DNA of 64,000 bases from an uncultured Eubacteriales bacterium. Its GTDB lineage: Bacteria > Bacillota > Clostridia > Christensenellales > UBA1242. The notes beneath the pieces were generated by a model that ran no database searches, was not told where the DNA came from, and worked only from the letters and a program-made list of their open reading frames with translations. Of the stretch, positions 36,487 to 45,952 are shown piece after piece (the stretch's first letter is position 1; every line of letters begins with the position of its first letter). A program made the position numbers and the translations under genes. The stretch is from assembly GCA_949001935.1 (NCBI GenBank), contig CARJLX010000002.1:75404-139403 (forward strand), written 5' to 3'.

Positions 36487-37461
36487 ATGACTAAGAAAAG
36501 TATGGTTTTGTCTAGTGTAAAAGATGATGAAAAGAGGGCGGTTTTATCATTAGAGTTTGATAATGGAAATTTGACAGGAAGGGTTAGATTATACAATTTT
36601 TCTAGTGAACCAATGGGAATAATGAGTCTTGGTTTGACTGGTGAAAATGGAGTTATCAAAGCTGGTTTAACTAAAGAAGGCAATATGGTATTTAAATTTG
36701 GTACAACTGTTAAAAGTATGCCAGAAAATTTTTCATGTGCTATAATCAATTTTGTGGGTGGGCAACCTAGTCCTATTCTTTATGGCTCATCACAAGGATT
36801 TGGCGACCTTGAAAAAACTCTTGGAGAGGTTGTAAATTCACTTAAAAATACAACTAGTACTAAAGAGGTAGAAGAAGTTTTGGATGATTATGGCGTGGAT
36901 TATGAAGAACAAGTTAAAGAAGAAATTGAGCAAGAGATAAATAAGCAGTTTGCTTTACAGGAAGAAAAAAGCATGGATTGTGAAAACAAAGATTGTCAAA
37001 ATTGTCCATACAAAAAATTCTTTTTTGAGCATAATGAATTAGGTAATGTTTCTGCAAAAACCATGTCGCCAGATGAGGCAAAAGAAGTAGAAAAAATAGA
37101 GGAGATTGAGGAAAAAGAAGATTTTTCATTTTATAATGATATAAAAAATCAAGTAGAAACCCTGTTTTCACAAAATAAACCAGAGGAGTTTTTAGAGCAA
37201 GCCATCCCTTCATCAAAGTGGGTAAAGGTGGATTTTGATGATGGTGGGGATTATTATGTATTTGGACTTATCTATGAGGATGAAGTTTTGAAATATGTTT
37301 GTTATGGTGTGCCAGCAATTTATTCTCCACAAGCCCCTAAACAACTTTCTGGTTTTCCTGTTTGGTTCCCTCTTGATAAAGAAAAGCGTGATGGCTTTGG
37401 TTATTGGCTTAGTTATCAAGATGCCAATACTGGTGAAAGTATAAAGGCAATTGTTGAATAA
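36487..37461 (+). CDS. Conserved hypothetical protein of the clostridial type (324 aa)
   Basis: AAAGGGG precedes the ATG. The N-terminal third is a beta-rich domain (NLTGRVRLYNFSSEPMGIMS). A linker follows with an acidic helix and a small cysteine cluster, CENKDCQNCPY (about 162-172). The C-terminal domain contains SKWVKVDFDDGGDYYVFGLI and CYGVPAIYSPQAP, a pattern I recall from uncharacterised proteins of gut clostridia. No catalytic motif was recognised. The cysteines could bind a metal. Confidence 0.65.
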   Translation: MTKKSMVLSSVKDDEKRAVLSLEFDNGNLTGRVRLYNFSSEPMGIMSLGLTGENGVIKAGLTKEGNMVFKFGTTVKSMPENFSCAIINFVGGQPSPILYGSSQGFGDLEKTLGEVVNSLKNTTSTKEVEEVLDDYGVDYEEQVKEEIEQEINKQFALQEEKSMDCENKDCQNCPYKKFFFEHNELGNVSAKTMSPDEAKEVEKIEEIEEKEDFSFYNDIKNQVETLFSQNKPEEFLEQAIPSSKWVKVDFDDGGDYYVFGLIYEDEVLKYVCYGVPAIYSPQAPKQLSGFPVWFPLDKEKRDGFGYWLSYQDANTGESIKAIVE

Positions 37462-37544
37462 AATTAAAATAATTTTAAATTTTTTAAGTTAAAATGATAA
37501 ATTTTTTATTATTTTATTATATAATCTTTATAAGGAAATAAAAA

Positions 37545-38483
37545 ATGAGTATTTTTGCGATAATAATGATTTCTTTATTAGGTTTGATTTTGGTAGTATT
37601 GGCAGTACTTATACTTATTGGAGTGGGCAGTTTTAACATGTCGTTATCTGCAAAAAGTATAGCAAAAAATATTTCTAGAGCAAACACTAAAAAGAATTAC
37701 GAAAATTTTAAAATAGATCACACATGGTGGGACAAGCATCCTAGTGAAATAATAGACATCAAAACTTTTGATGACCTAACTTTATATGGACATTTTATTA
37801 ATTGTGAAAAATCTAATAATGTTGCAATTATAGTTCATGGCTACGGCGGTGAATATAAAGATATGAATAGTTATGCCGATATTTTCCTTAAACGTGGCTA
37901 TAATGTTTTAGCAGTTGAATGTAGGGCTCATGGCAACAGTGAGGGAGATATGGTTGGCATGGGCTGGCTTGATAGGCTTGATATTAAAGCATGGGTTGAA
38001 TATCTTATTCAAAAAAACTCAAATTATAAAATAGTTTTATTTGGTCAATCTATGGGGGCAAGTGCAGTGTGTATGGCTCTCGGTGAGGATTTACCTAAAA
38101 ATGTTATCTGTGCAATTTCAGATTGTGGTTTTGATAATGTTTATCGACAAATGTATTATGTATGTAAAGGCCATTTAAGATTTTTGGCAAAGCCTACATT
38201 AAATATTTTTAATAGTTATATGAAGCGGACTAAAAATTATGATATGAAACTTGCTGATGCAACAAGTCAATTAAAAAAATCTAAAATTCCAGTTCTTTTC
38301 ATTCATGGAAATGCAGATGATTTTGTACCAGTTGAAATGTGTTATCGTTTGAGTGAAACAATTCCAGAAAATCGCCGTGATGTTTTGATAGTAGATGGTG
38401 CAGGGCATATTATGTCGTACGCAACTGACACAAAAGCATATGTAAAAAAAGTTAATAATTTTTTGAATAAATATAATATGTAA
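37545..38483 (+). CDS. Alpha/beta hydrolase, membrane-anchored
   Basis: AAGGA precedes the start. Residues about 5-30 form a membrane anchor, and the remainder is an alpha/beta hydrolase of the YqkD/BEM46 type. The nucleophile is Ser169 in GQSMG, and the oxyanion region is HGYGG at 98-102. The probable acid and base are Asp259 (HGNADDFVP) and His288 (GAGHIMS). The substrate is unknown. It is monocistronic. Confidence 0.85.
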   Translation: MSIFAIIMISLLGLILVVLAVLILIGVGSFNMSLSAKSIAKNISRANTKKNYENFKIDHTWWDKHPSEIIDIKTFDDLTLYGHFINCEKSNNVAIIVHGYGGEYKDMNSYADIFLKRGYNVLAVECRAHGNSEGDMVGMGWLDRLDIKAWVEYLIQKNSNYKIVLFGQSMGASAVCMALGEDLPKNVICAISDCGFDNVYRQMYYVCKGHLRFLAKPTLNIFNSYMKRTKNYDMKLADATSQLKKSKIPVLFIHGNADDFVPVEMCYRLSETIPENRRDVLIVDGAGHIMSYATDTKAYVKKVNNFLNKYNM

Positions 38484-38495
38484 AAAATAGAAACT

Positions 38496-38530
38496 AAAAA
38501 TATGAGCGAATTAATTTTCGCTCATATTTT
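38496..38530. terminator. Bidirectional terminator
   Basis: AAAATATGAGCGAA and TTCGCTCATATTTT form a 14-bp stem with a 6-nt loop. It serves the hydrolase and the convergent PFOR gene, whose stop codon lies in the loop. Confidence 0.9.
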
Positions 38531-41500
38531 TTAATTTTTTATATTGTTTTATTGCATTTTCTTTGTTTTTTTGCAAAAGATTTTTGTTTTCGCTATTCAA
38601 TGTAAGTGAATATCTGCGTTCCGCACGCAAGAAATCAAAGTATTTATCCTCATTTAATGAGCTATCTAAAGTCAATTTTTCACCATTATAGCGGAATAGT
38701 GGCCAATAACCACAATCCACTGCATTTTTTTGTTCTTCCATCATTTTTGCAAGGTCAAACCCCATATTAACACAAGGAGAGTAGGCAATTATCAAACTAA
38801 CACCATTATGAGCTTCTGCTTCTTTAAAGGCTTTAATGCATTGCGTCATATTTCCACCAAGAGCTACTTGTGCGACATAGACATTAGGATATGTCATTGC
38901 TATTTGGGCAAGGTTTTTCTTATGTGTGCGTTTGCTGTTTTCGGCAAGTTTTATGTTTGCTCCAATTGGAGTTGCCTTACTAGATTGACCACCTGTGTTT
39001 GAATAACTTTGATTGTCAAGAACTAAAATATTTAAATTTTCGCCACTATTCAAAACATGATCTAAACCGCCAAAACCTATATCATAAGCCCAACCATCTC
39101 CACCAATAATCCATACATTTTTATCTTGTTTATTATTGAAAGCATTGCCAAGTTTAATTCCGAGTCCAAATTCTGCATTGTCTTCGAATAAACTGTTTGC
39201 CCAAGCAGGACCACAGCCATTTTCATCTTTGGCAAAAGGGCAAGAAGAAAATGTTCCGGCATAGATGCTTGAACATCCAGTTGCATTAGCAACAATCATT
39301 TTATCACCAAAAAGCATTGAGGCTAATTTTATATATGGAGTTTGACCACAACCTGCACAAGCACCTGAAAATTCAAAGTAAGATTTTTTAAATTGTAAGC
39401 CTTTAGGAAAGTCATCTTTAAATACATGTTGTTGTAGTTGAGGCTGGATAGATAACTTTTCATATTTTTCTTTTTCTTCTTGTAAAATATTTTTTGCTTC
39501 TGTCATTTGAAGAGCCTTTTTTATGGCAGGGCAGGTGTTAGCACAAACACCACAGCCAGTGCAATCAAGAGGAGATAATTGAATTTTATATAAAGCTCCT
39601 TCTATGCCTATTGCTTTTGCAAATTCTTGTGGTGATGATGCTGTTTTTTCATCTACTAGCAAAGCACGAAGTGCAGAGTGAGGACAGGCAAGCACACACT
39701 GACCACATTGAATACAATTTTCTTTAATCCAGTTTGGTAGGTTTTCGGCGATACCGCGTTTTTCATATTTGGCAGTATCGGTTGGAGTACTTCCATTTTG
39801 CGAAAATGCTGAAACAGGTATATTTCCGCCTTGCAAATCCATGATAGGGTTTTGAATATTTTTTGAGAAATCTCCGCCACCTATTTTTGAAGTTACATTC
39901 TCTTTGCCTTGAAAATTTGAAATATCAACTACATTAACATTTGTCAAAGCTTTTTCCATAGCTAAAATATTTTTATTTACAACATCTTTACCCTTACGAG
40001 AAAAAGTTTTTATTATTTGGTCTTTTATTTCTTCTTTAATCTGTTTTTGAGATATAAATTTAGAGGTTTGTAAAAGTGCGGTCATCATAATTATATTTAT
40101 TTTTGCTCCAAGTTCACAATCTCTTGCAATGCTTTGGGCGTCTATAACATACACTGTTGCATTTTTTTCTTTTAAAATTTGTAAATATTGTTTTGGAAGG
40201 ACTTTTCCTATTTCGTTTTTGTCAAAGATAGAATTAAAGATGACAGTTCCATTTTGTTTTAATCCTTCAAGCAGGTTGTATCTATGGACAAAAGAGAAAT
40301 TATTTATCATAATCAAATCACTGTTTTGAACGAGATAAGTTGATTTAATAACTTGGTCACTAATTCGAATATGAGATATGGTCATACTTCCGCTTTTTCG
40401 ACTATCATATTCAAAATAGCCTTGAACATTTTTATTATAATTTTCTCCTAGTAATTTTACAGTTGATTTGCTAGCTGAAACCGAACCATCAGATCCAAGT
40501 CCATAAATTTTGATTGAATAAGCTGAGTTATTTTCTTGAACATTTGTAAGTGGGAGAGATGAAAAACTTTCGTCATCATTGATTCCAACAGTAAAGTTAT
40601 CTTTTGAGGTTGAAGAAACAAGATTTTCAATAACGGCTTTAATTTCTGTTGGTGCAAAATCTTTTCCACCAAGGCCATATATACCTTTGATAACCTCAAT
40701 TTTTCTATCACAATCTTGAACACGAGAGATAACATCAAGTGCAAGAGGGGAGATATTATTTTCCTTACATCTGTCAAGTACGCAAATTTTGCAAACTGAT
40801 TTGGGGATGTCTAAAAGAAAAGGTCTAAAAAGTTTAACGGCACAAAGACATACATCTTGTATATTGTTGTTTTCAATATATTCTCTTATTGATTCACAAG
40901 ATGAGCCCATTGCAACTATCATATTTTTCGCATTAGGATTACCATAAAATTCATAGGCATTATATTTTTTTTCTGTTACTTGACTTATTTTTTCAAAAAC
41001 AATTTTAATTTGACTTGCAACATCTGCCAAAGGAAGAGTGCTTTTTATTCTATTTTGGAAGAAGGTATCAGGATTTTGTGCAGTGCCATAAACTTTTGGA
41101 ATTGTTGGATTTAATGCTTCCTTAACAAATCTAAGATTTTTTAATTTTTTTACAGATATTAAATTTTTTAAATCTTTATCTTCCAATAAGTCTATTTTTT
41201 GAAGTTCATGACTAGTTCTAAAGCCGTCCATAAAATGTAAAACAGAAAGGCTAGAGTTGATTGATAAAAGATGACTTGCAAGAGCAAAGTCTTGTGCTTC
41301 TTGAACGCTAGAAGAAGAAAGCATTATATAACCTGTAGATCTGGTTGCCATAACATCACTGTGGTCACAAAAAATATTGAGTGCGTGAGTTGCAACTGCA
41401 CGAGAGGCTACATGTATAACATTAGGCAAATTTTCGCCAGCTATTTTATACATGTTTGGAATCATTAAAAGCAAACCTTGACTTGAAGAAAATGTATTAG

Positions 41501-41735
41501 ATAAAGCTCCAGAAAGTAAAGCCCCATGCATTGTTCCAGCAACTCCAGCTTCTGATTGCATTTCTATCATTTTAACATCTTCACCAAATATATTTTTCTC
41601 TCCCTTTGCATTTGCACTTGTGCAATATTCAGCCATTGGAGAAGAAGGGGTTATTGGGTAAATTGGAATAACCTCACTAAATTTATATGCAATGCGTGCA
41701 ACTGCTTCACATCCATCAACTATTGCTTTTTTCAT
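38511..41735 (-). CDS. nifJ: Pyruvate:ferredoxin oxidoreductase
   Basis: This 1074-residue fused enzyme decarboxylates pyruvate to acetyl-CoA and reduces ferredoxin, the main pyruvate route in anaerobes. The order is the N-terminal pyruvate/CoA-binding domains (YPITPSSPMAEY near 25), the gamma domain, two 4Fe-4S motifs near 672 (CIQCGQCVLACP) and 724 (CTGCGVCANTCP), and the thiamine-diphosphate domain with CAGCGQTPY (about 790) and GGDGWAYDIG. It is about 100 residues shorter than the usual 1170-1190, mainly at its C-terminus and linkers. Its start has AGGAGC near it. Monocistronic. Confidence 0.95.
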   Translation of the reverse strand: MKKAIVDGCEAVARIAYKFSEVIPIYPITPSSPMAEYCTSANAKGEKNIFGEDVKMIEMQSEAGVAGTMHGALLSGALSNTFSSSQGLLLMIPNMYKIAGENLPNVIHVASRAVATHALNIFCDHSDVMATRSTGYIMLSSSSVQEAQDFALASHLLSINSSLSVLHFMDGFRTSHELQKIDLLEDKDLKNLISVKKLKNLRFVKEALNPTIPKVYGTAQNPDTFFQNRIKSTLPLADVASQIKIVFEKISQVTEKKYNAYEFYGNPNAKNMIVAMGSSCESIREYIENNNIQDVCLCAVKLFRPFLLDIPKSVCKICVLDRCKENNISPLALDVISRVQDCDRKIEVIKGIYGLGGKDFAPTEIKAVIENLVSSTSKDNFTVGINDDESFSSLPLTNVQENNSAYSIKIYGLGSDGSVSASKSTVKLLGENYNKNVQGYFEYDSRKSGSMTISHIRISDQVIKSTYLVQNSDLIMINNFSFVHRYNLLEGLKQNGTVIFNSIFDKNEIGKVLPKQYLQILKEKNATVYVIDAQSIARDCELGAKINIIMMTALLQTSKFISQKQIKEEIKDQIIKTFSRKGKDVVNKNILAMEKALTNVNVVDISNFQGKENVTSKIGGGDFSKNIQNPIMDLQGGNIPVSAFSQNGSTPTDTAKYEKRGIAENLPNWIKENCIQCGQCVLACPHSALRALLVDEKTASSPQEFAKAIGIEGALYKIQLSPLDCTGCGVCANTCPAIKKALQMTEAKNILQEEKEKYEKLSIQPQLQQHVFKDDFPKGLQFKKSYFEFSGACAGCGQTPYIKLASMLFGDKMIVANATGCSSIYAGTFSSCPFAKDENGCGPAWANSLFEDNAEFGLGIKLGNAFNNKQDKNVWIIGGDGWAYDIGFGGLDHVLNSGENLNILVLDNQSYSNTGGQSSKATPIGANIKLAENSKRTHKKNLAQIAMTYPNVYVAQVALGGNMTQCIKAFKEAEAHNGVSLIIAYSPCVNMGFDLAKMMEEQKNAVDCGYWPLFRYNGEKLTLDSSLNEDKYFDFLRAERRYSLTLNSENKNLLQKNKENAIKQYKKLKNMSEN

Positions 41736-41927
41736 TTTTGCTCCTATTTTGAATATATTATATATTTTTTATTTTTTTTAGTCAAATTATTTTAAAATAC
41801 TATATATGTAAGAAGTTTTTTTAATGTTTATTTATTAACGCTCAGCAATATGCTGGGCACATATTTTACAAGCAATACAATCGCCATTAAGCGTCAAAGA
41901 TAAAATTTTGACTTTGAATGAAATTTG

Positions 41928-41956
41928 CTTGACGCGGGGGGGGGATTTGCTATACT
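41928..41956 (+). promoter_or_regulatory. Promoter P1 with a poly-G spacer
   Basis: TTGACG (41928-41933), a 17-bp spacer made of C, ten G and ATTTGC, then TATACT (41951-41956). The TGC before TATACT gives an extended -10. At 10 G the spacing is optimal; any change of tract length alters it, as in known phase-variable promoters. Confidence 0.8.
41935..41944 (+). repeat. Poly-G tract (10 G) between promoter boxes
   Basis: Ten G in the context C-G10-ATTTG, which closely resembles the tract at 28794. Confidence 0.9.
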
Positions 41957-41998
41957 AATTTTGAAATCAATAAAAATACATAAAAATAGAGTAAAAGT

Positions 41999-42028
41999 TT
42001 GACGTTTGGTTAAAATAGAAGTTATAAT
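41999..42028 (+). promoter_or_regulatory. Promoter P2 of the second GLUG gene
   Basis: TTGACG (41999-42004), 18 bp, TATAAT (42023-42028). It has no homopolymer and may give constant expression. Confidence 0.6.
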
Positions 42029-42125
42029 TACTTATAATTTGAGTATTTTGCTCGACTCGGGTCTGTTGAATAGATATTTCTTAAAGAGCTTAAATGTGAT
42101 TTTAATTTAAAAAAGGAGAAAAATC

Positions 42126-43151
42126 ATGAAAGGAAAGAAATTATGGTCTATAATAGGGGCGGGAATTGCAGCAATAGTACTAACATTGGGTGTCACTTTT
42201 AGTTGTGTGGATCTTTCACCAAATTATAAAAATGTGCCAAATTCAGCAACAGGGCCATCAAGTAGCGATAATTAGTTAGATGGGTATAATTCAACTTCTT
42301 GGTCTGAAGGGGATGGATCTGCTGATAATCCATATATAATTGGTTGCCCAGAAGAACTTGCATGTTTATCTTTTTATGTGCAACAAGGTATAGATTATAG
42401 CGGAGTATTTTTTAAAGTTTCAAATTATTTAAACATGAGCAGTTATTATTGGACGCCTATTGATGGATTTGCTGGTGTTTTTGATGGAAATGGACAAATA
42501 ATTTCAGGCATATTTGTAAATGAAAATATAGAAACTCATTCTCATGGTCTTTTTGGGGATGTAATGGGTGGCTCTATTTTGAATGTAATATTAGAAGATT
42601 TTTTAATTAGTGGTAAAGAAATGATTGGAGCAACTCGTGGAGGCGAAATTAGAAGATCAATTTGTGATGTGATTGTAAAGGCAACAGGGCAATATCCATT
42701 TATTGGAGCATTTGCAGGTTGCCAATATTATGCTTACAATGCTAAATTCTTTGATTGTTCTGCTTATGGGAATCTTTATACAGTGGACGCTACTCGAGCA
42801 GGTGGATTTGTTGGTTCTCAAGATGGTAATGAAAAAGCACAATTTATCAATTGTTCTTTTGTAGGAACAAGTAATGTAGATATTGGTTATTGGGACTCGT
42901 CAGTAGACCATTATAATGAAGAAGAATCTACTATTAAGTATTACTATGCCGCACTAATACAAAATTGTTATTGTCAAATAAACGGCAAAGGTGTATATAA
43001 AGGTAGTGATTTCTCTGGTTTTACAATTGTGCCTAACATGAATGAAGATTTACCTATACAAAATGCTTTATATGCAATTGCTATTGGCGGACAAACAAGT
43101 GATTATATTATTGATTACTTAAAGAGCAAAGGTTTTACGCTTTCAACATAA
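42126..43151 (+). pseudogene. GLUG-like surface protein gene with in-frame amber codon
   Basis: ATG 42126 follows AAAAAGGAG. The first 27 residues form an export signal ending in VTFSC, a possible weak lipobox. TAG at 42273-42275 is codon 50. The same frame then continues without interruption to 43151: GDGSADNPYIIG, AGVFDGNGQIISGIFV and GLFGDVMGG, which match the GLUG-module opening. The end, DFSGFTIVPNMNEDLP, matches the gene at 932-3392. A single substitution would restore a protein of 341 residues. TAG is a normal stop elsewhere (7574-7576), so recoding is unlikely. It may be a recent pseudogene or a variant. Confidence 0.8.
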
Positions 43152-43182
43152 AAAATAACAGCTAAAATGCTGTTATTTTTTT
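43151..43182. terminator. Bidirectional terminator
   Basis: AAAAATAACAGC and GCTGTTATTTTT form a 12-bp stem with a 6-nt loop. It lies between the GLUG gene and convergent truA. Confidence 0.9.
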
Positions 43183-43915
43183 AATATTGTGTCCATTTGA
43201 GATAAAGGCCATTTGGTGGCATTGTTATCCCTGCAAATTGTCGATCACCTGTTTTTAATGCTTGTTTTATGTTTTCAATTTGTAATTTTCCTAGTCCAAT
43301 ATCTATTAAAGTTCCAACTAAAATTCGCACCATATTATATAAAAATCCATTTCCAACAAAAGTAAAATATATATAGTCTTTTTTCTTACAAATTTCTATC
43401 GAATAAATTTCCCTATTAAAATCTTTTACTGCGGTGGCGGTGGAGCAAAATCCTTTAAAATTATGTTTGCCTATTAAAAGCTTTTTTGCTTCCTCTATTG
43501 CCTGAAAATCTAATTCTTCTTTAAGCCAAGAAGTATAGTTTGCGATAAATGGATCTTTTTTCTTGCCAGTATACACTCGATATTCATAACACTTTTTTTT
43601 GATTGAAAATCTTGCATGAAATTCAGGCGAAACTTCTTTTGCTTCTATTATTGTAATGTCGTCTGGAAGTAATTTGTTTAAAACATCTGCAAGTTTGCTT
43701 ACTGGTATATTTATGTCCATATCAAAATGTGCAGTTTGGGCAAGAGCATGAACGCCAGCGTCAGTTCTGCCACTAGCAAAAACCTCGCAAGGATGCATTA
43801 AAAGTATTTGCAAGGCTTTTTCGATTTCACCTTGTATAGTTGCTTTTCCCTCTTGTTTTTGCCAGCCATAATAATGACTACCATCATAACTTATTTTTAT
43901 TAGTATTCTTTTCAT
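43181..43915 (-). CDS. truA: tRNA pseudouridine synthase A
   Basis: This 244-residue enzyme makes pseudouridine at positions 38-40 of tRNA anticodon stems. The catalytic Asp52 lies in SGRTDAGVHA; YYGWQKQ and FLYNMVRILVGTLIDIG are also typical. The start at 43915 (MKRILIKISYDG) is chosen over one 31 codons upstream because it matches the family's normal N-terminus. No ribosome site is seen, and a TATAAT ends six bases before the ATG, so the transcript may be leaderless. Confidence 0.95.
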   Translation of the reverse strand: MKRILIKISYDGSHYYGWQKQEGKATIQGEIEKALQILLMHPCEVFASGRTDAGVHALAQTAHFDMDINIPVSKLADVLNKLLPDDITIIEAKEVSPEFHARFSIKKKCYEYRVYTGKKKDPFIANYTSWLKEELDFQAIEEAKKLLIGKHNFKGFCSTATAVKDFNREIYSIEICKKKDYIYFTFVGNGFLYNMVRILVGTLIDIGLGKLQIENIKQALKTGDRQFAGITMPPNGLYLKWTQY

Positions 43916-44041
43916 GTGATTATTATATAGTATTTTTTTAAAATTTCCTAATGTTTTATTATACTCATGTAACATTTGCATATAATCACTTGATTTTATT
44001 GTTGGCATATGTTAAAATTGTTTCGTTAATTGGAGAGTATT

Positions 44042-45853
44042 ATGACAGACAGAGAATTGAAAGATTTATGGTTTAAATTTTTTGAAAAGCATGGTTTTAA
44101 ACGAATCCCTGGGGCTTCAATAATTCCAGAGAATGACCCAACTGTTTTGTTTACAACTGCGGGTATGCATCCTCTTGTTCCATATCTTTTGGGAGAGAAA
44201 CATCCTGCTGGGAACAAGATTTTTGATGTGCAAAGATGTATAAGAACTGGGGACATTGACGAAGTTGGTGACAATAGTCACTTAACTTGTTTTGAAATGC
44301 TCGGCAATTGGTTTTTGGGTGATTGTCCAAAAAAGGACATGATCAAACTTTCTTATGAATTTTTGACTAGCAAGGATTATTTAAATTTACCTGTTGATCG
44401 ACTTGCTGTAACTGTATTTGAGGGCGACGAAACTGCTCCTCGTGATGAGGATGCCGCTTTGGCTTGGAAAGAATGCGGGATGAAGAAGGTTTTTTATCTT
44501 CCAAAGGAAAACAACTGGTGGGCATTAGGTGGTGGAGTTGGTCCTTGCGGACCTGACACCGAAATGTTTTATGATACTGGCAAACAGGCTTGTGGAAAGG
44601 AATGCTCGCCAGCTTGTGATTGCGGAAAATATCTTGAAATTTGGAATGATGTTTTTATGCAATACAAAGTAGAGAATGCTGGTGAAAGAGCTGTAAAACT
44701 TGATAGACCTAATATTGATACAGGTATGGGTTTAGAGAGAACTGTTATGGTACTCAACGGAGCAACAAGTGTTTATGATAGTGGTTGTTTAAAAAGAGCC
44801 ATTGATTTTATTGGGTGTAAGGCAGAAGTACCATATTTAGCAAGCGAAAAGTCAAAAAGATCTTATCGCATTATCGCTGATCATATTCGTAGTGCAACTT
44901 TCATTTTGGGTGACGCAAGAGGTGTTGTTCCTTCTAATGTTGGACAAGGGTATATCTTGCGTAGATTTATTCGCCGTGCTGTTAATTGTGCAAGAAATAT
45001 AAATCTTAATACTGATGAACTTGTTTCTTTAGCAGACATTTATGTTGATGAGTATGGCATTGATTACTCAGATATCAAGGCAAACAGAGAAAGAGTTAGA
45101 GAAGAACTTATCAAAGAAGTTAACAAGTTTGCTAAGGCTATTGATGACGGACACAAGGAATTTGAAAAAGTACTTAACGGTATAGAACGCCACAAACAAT
45201 TTGCAAAAGAAGGTGAAGTAGTTGAAAATATAATATCAGGTAAAGCTTGTTTCCGTTTATATGATACCTTTGGTTTCCCATTTGAACTTACAAAAGAACT
45301 CGCTTTAGAAAGAGGTTATCAAGTTGACGAAGATGGCTTCAAAAAAGCTTTTGAAGAACATCAAGAAAAATCACGACAAGCTTCAGCTGGACAATTTAAG
45401 GGTGGACTTGCAGATGGGTCAAAAGAAAGCGCTTATCTTCATACGGCAACACACCTCTTAATGGCAGGACTTAGAAAAATGTTTGGCCCTCAAGTTATGC
45501 AAAAGGGTTCAAATATAACTCCTGAAAGATTGAGATTAGATTTCAATCTTGATCATAAAATGCTTCCAGAAGAAATAAAAGAACTTGAAGAATTTGTGAA
45601 CAACGCCATTGCAAAAGCTATTCCAGTTACATGTGATCAAATGAGTGTAGCCGAAGCAAAGGCTAAGGGGGCTGTTGGTGTGTTTGAAAGTAAGTATGGT
45701 GAGGTTGTTAAGGTTTACACTATAGGTGAAGTTTCAAAGGAAATTTGTGGAGGCCCTCATGCATCAAACACAAGTGATTTGCATCATTTGAAGATAGTAA
45801 AAGAAGAAAGTTCTTCAAGCGGAATAAGAAGAATTAAGGCGATATTGGATTAA
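44042..45853 (+). CDS. alaS: Alanine--tRNA ligase, compact form
   Basis: This 603-residue class II synthetase starts at ATG 44042, preceded by GGAGAG; TTG 44030 is rejected. The catalytic core includes FTTAGMHPLVPYLLGE (motif 2 region, with RCIRTGDIDEVG) and IDTGMGLERTVMVLNG. A cysteine-rich insert, CGKECSPACDCG (184-195), is typical of the short AlaRS type. The editing domain follows directly with HTATH (467-471) and CGGPH (569-573). The C-terminal C-Ala/DHHA1 domain of the usual 870-residue enzyme is absent, and the linker before the editing domain is shortened. No T-box leader was seen. Confidence 0.92.
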   Translation: MTDRELKDLWFKFFEKHGFKRIPGASIIPENDPTVLFTTAGMHPLVPYLLGEKHPAGNKIFDVQRCIRTGDIDEVGDNSHLTCFEMLGNWFLGDCPKKDMIKLSYEFLTSKDYLNLPVDRLAVTVFEGDETAPRDEDAALAWKECGMKKVFYLPKENNWWALGGGVGPCGPDTEMFYDTGKQACGKECSPACDCGKYLEIWNDVFMQYKVENAGERAVKLDRPNIDTGMGLERTVMVLNGATSVYDSGCLKRAIDFIGCKAEVPYLASEKSKRSYRIIADHIRSATFILGDARGVVPSNVGQGYILRRFIRRAVNCARNINLNTDELVSLADIYVDEYGIDYSDIKANRERVREELIKEVNKFAKAIDDGHKEFEKVLNGIERHKQFAKEGEVVENIISGKACFRLYDTFGFPFELTKELALERGYQVDEDGFKKAFEEHQEKSRQASAGQFKGGLADGSKESAYLHTATHLLMAGLRKMFGPQVMQKGSNITPERLRLDFNLDHKMLPEEIKELEEFVNNAIAKAIPVTCDQMSVAEAKAKGAVGVFESKYGEVVKVYTIGEVSKEICGGPHASNTSDLHHLKIVKEESSSSGIRRIKAILD

Positions 45854-45952
45854 TTTTGTTTAAAATTGGCTAATTTTTCTTGTTTACTATTGAAAAAATA
45901 TAATAATTGTGATAAAATTATATATATAATATTTAAAAAAGGAGGAAACTTT

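Larger units (their letters stand above)
41736..42125. promoter_or_regulatory. Intergenic region with tandem promoters for the second GLUG gene
   Basis: This 390-bp stretch holds no gene. It contains P1 with the poly-G spacer (41928-41956), P2 (41999-42028) and an AAAAAGGAG ribosome site before ATG 42126. An imperfect inverted repeat, CAGCAATATGCTG, sits at about 41843-41855. Confidence 0.6.

Noticed and set aside
42273..42275. TAG recoded as a sense codon genome-wide
   Set aside because: The VirB4-like gene ends in TAG at 7574-7576 at a normal family length, so TAG is used as a stop.
43916..44041. T-box riboswitch before alaS
   Set aside because: The spacer is only 126 bp and contains no T-box consensus or antiterminator pairing that I could find.
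45866..45952. Upstream extension of the DUF4097-like gene
   Set aside because: AAAAAGGAGG directly precedes the ATG at 45953; the extension has no site and is low-complexity.
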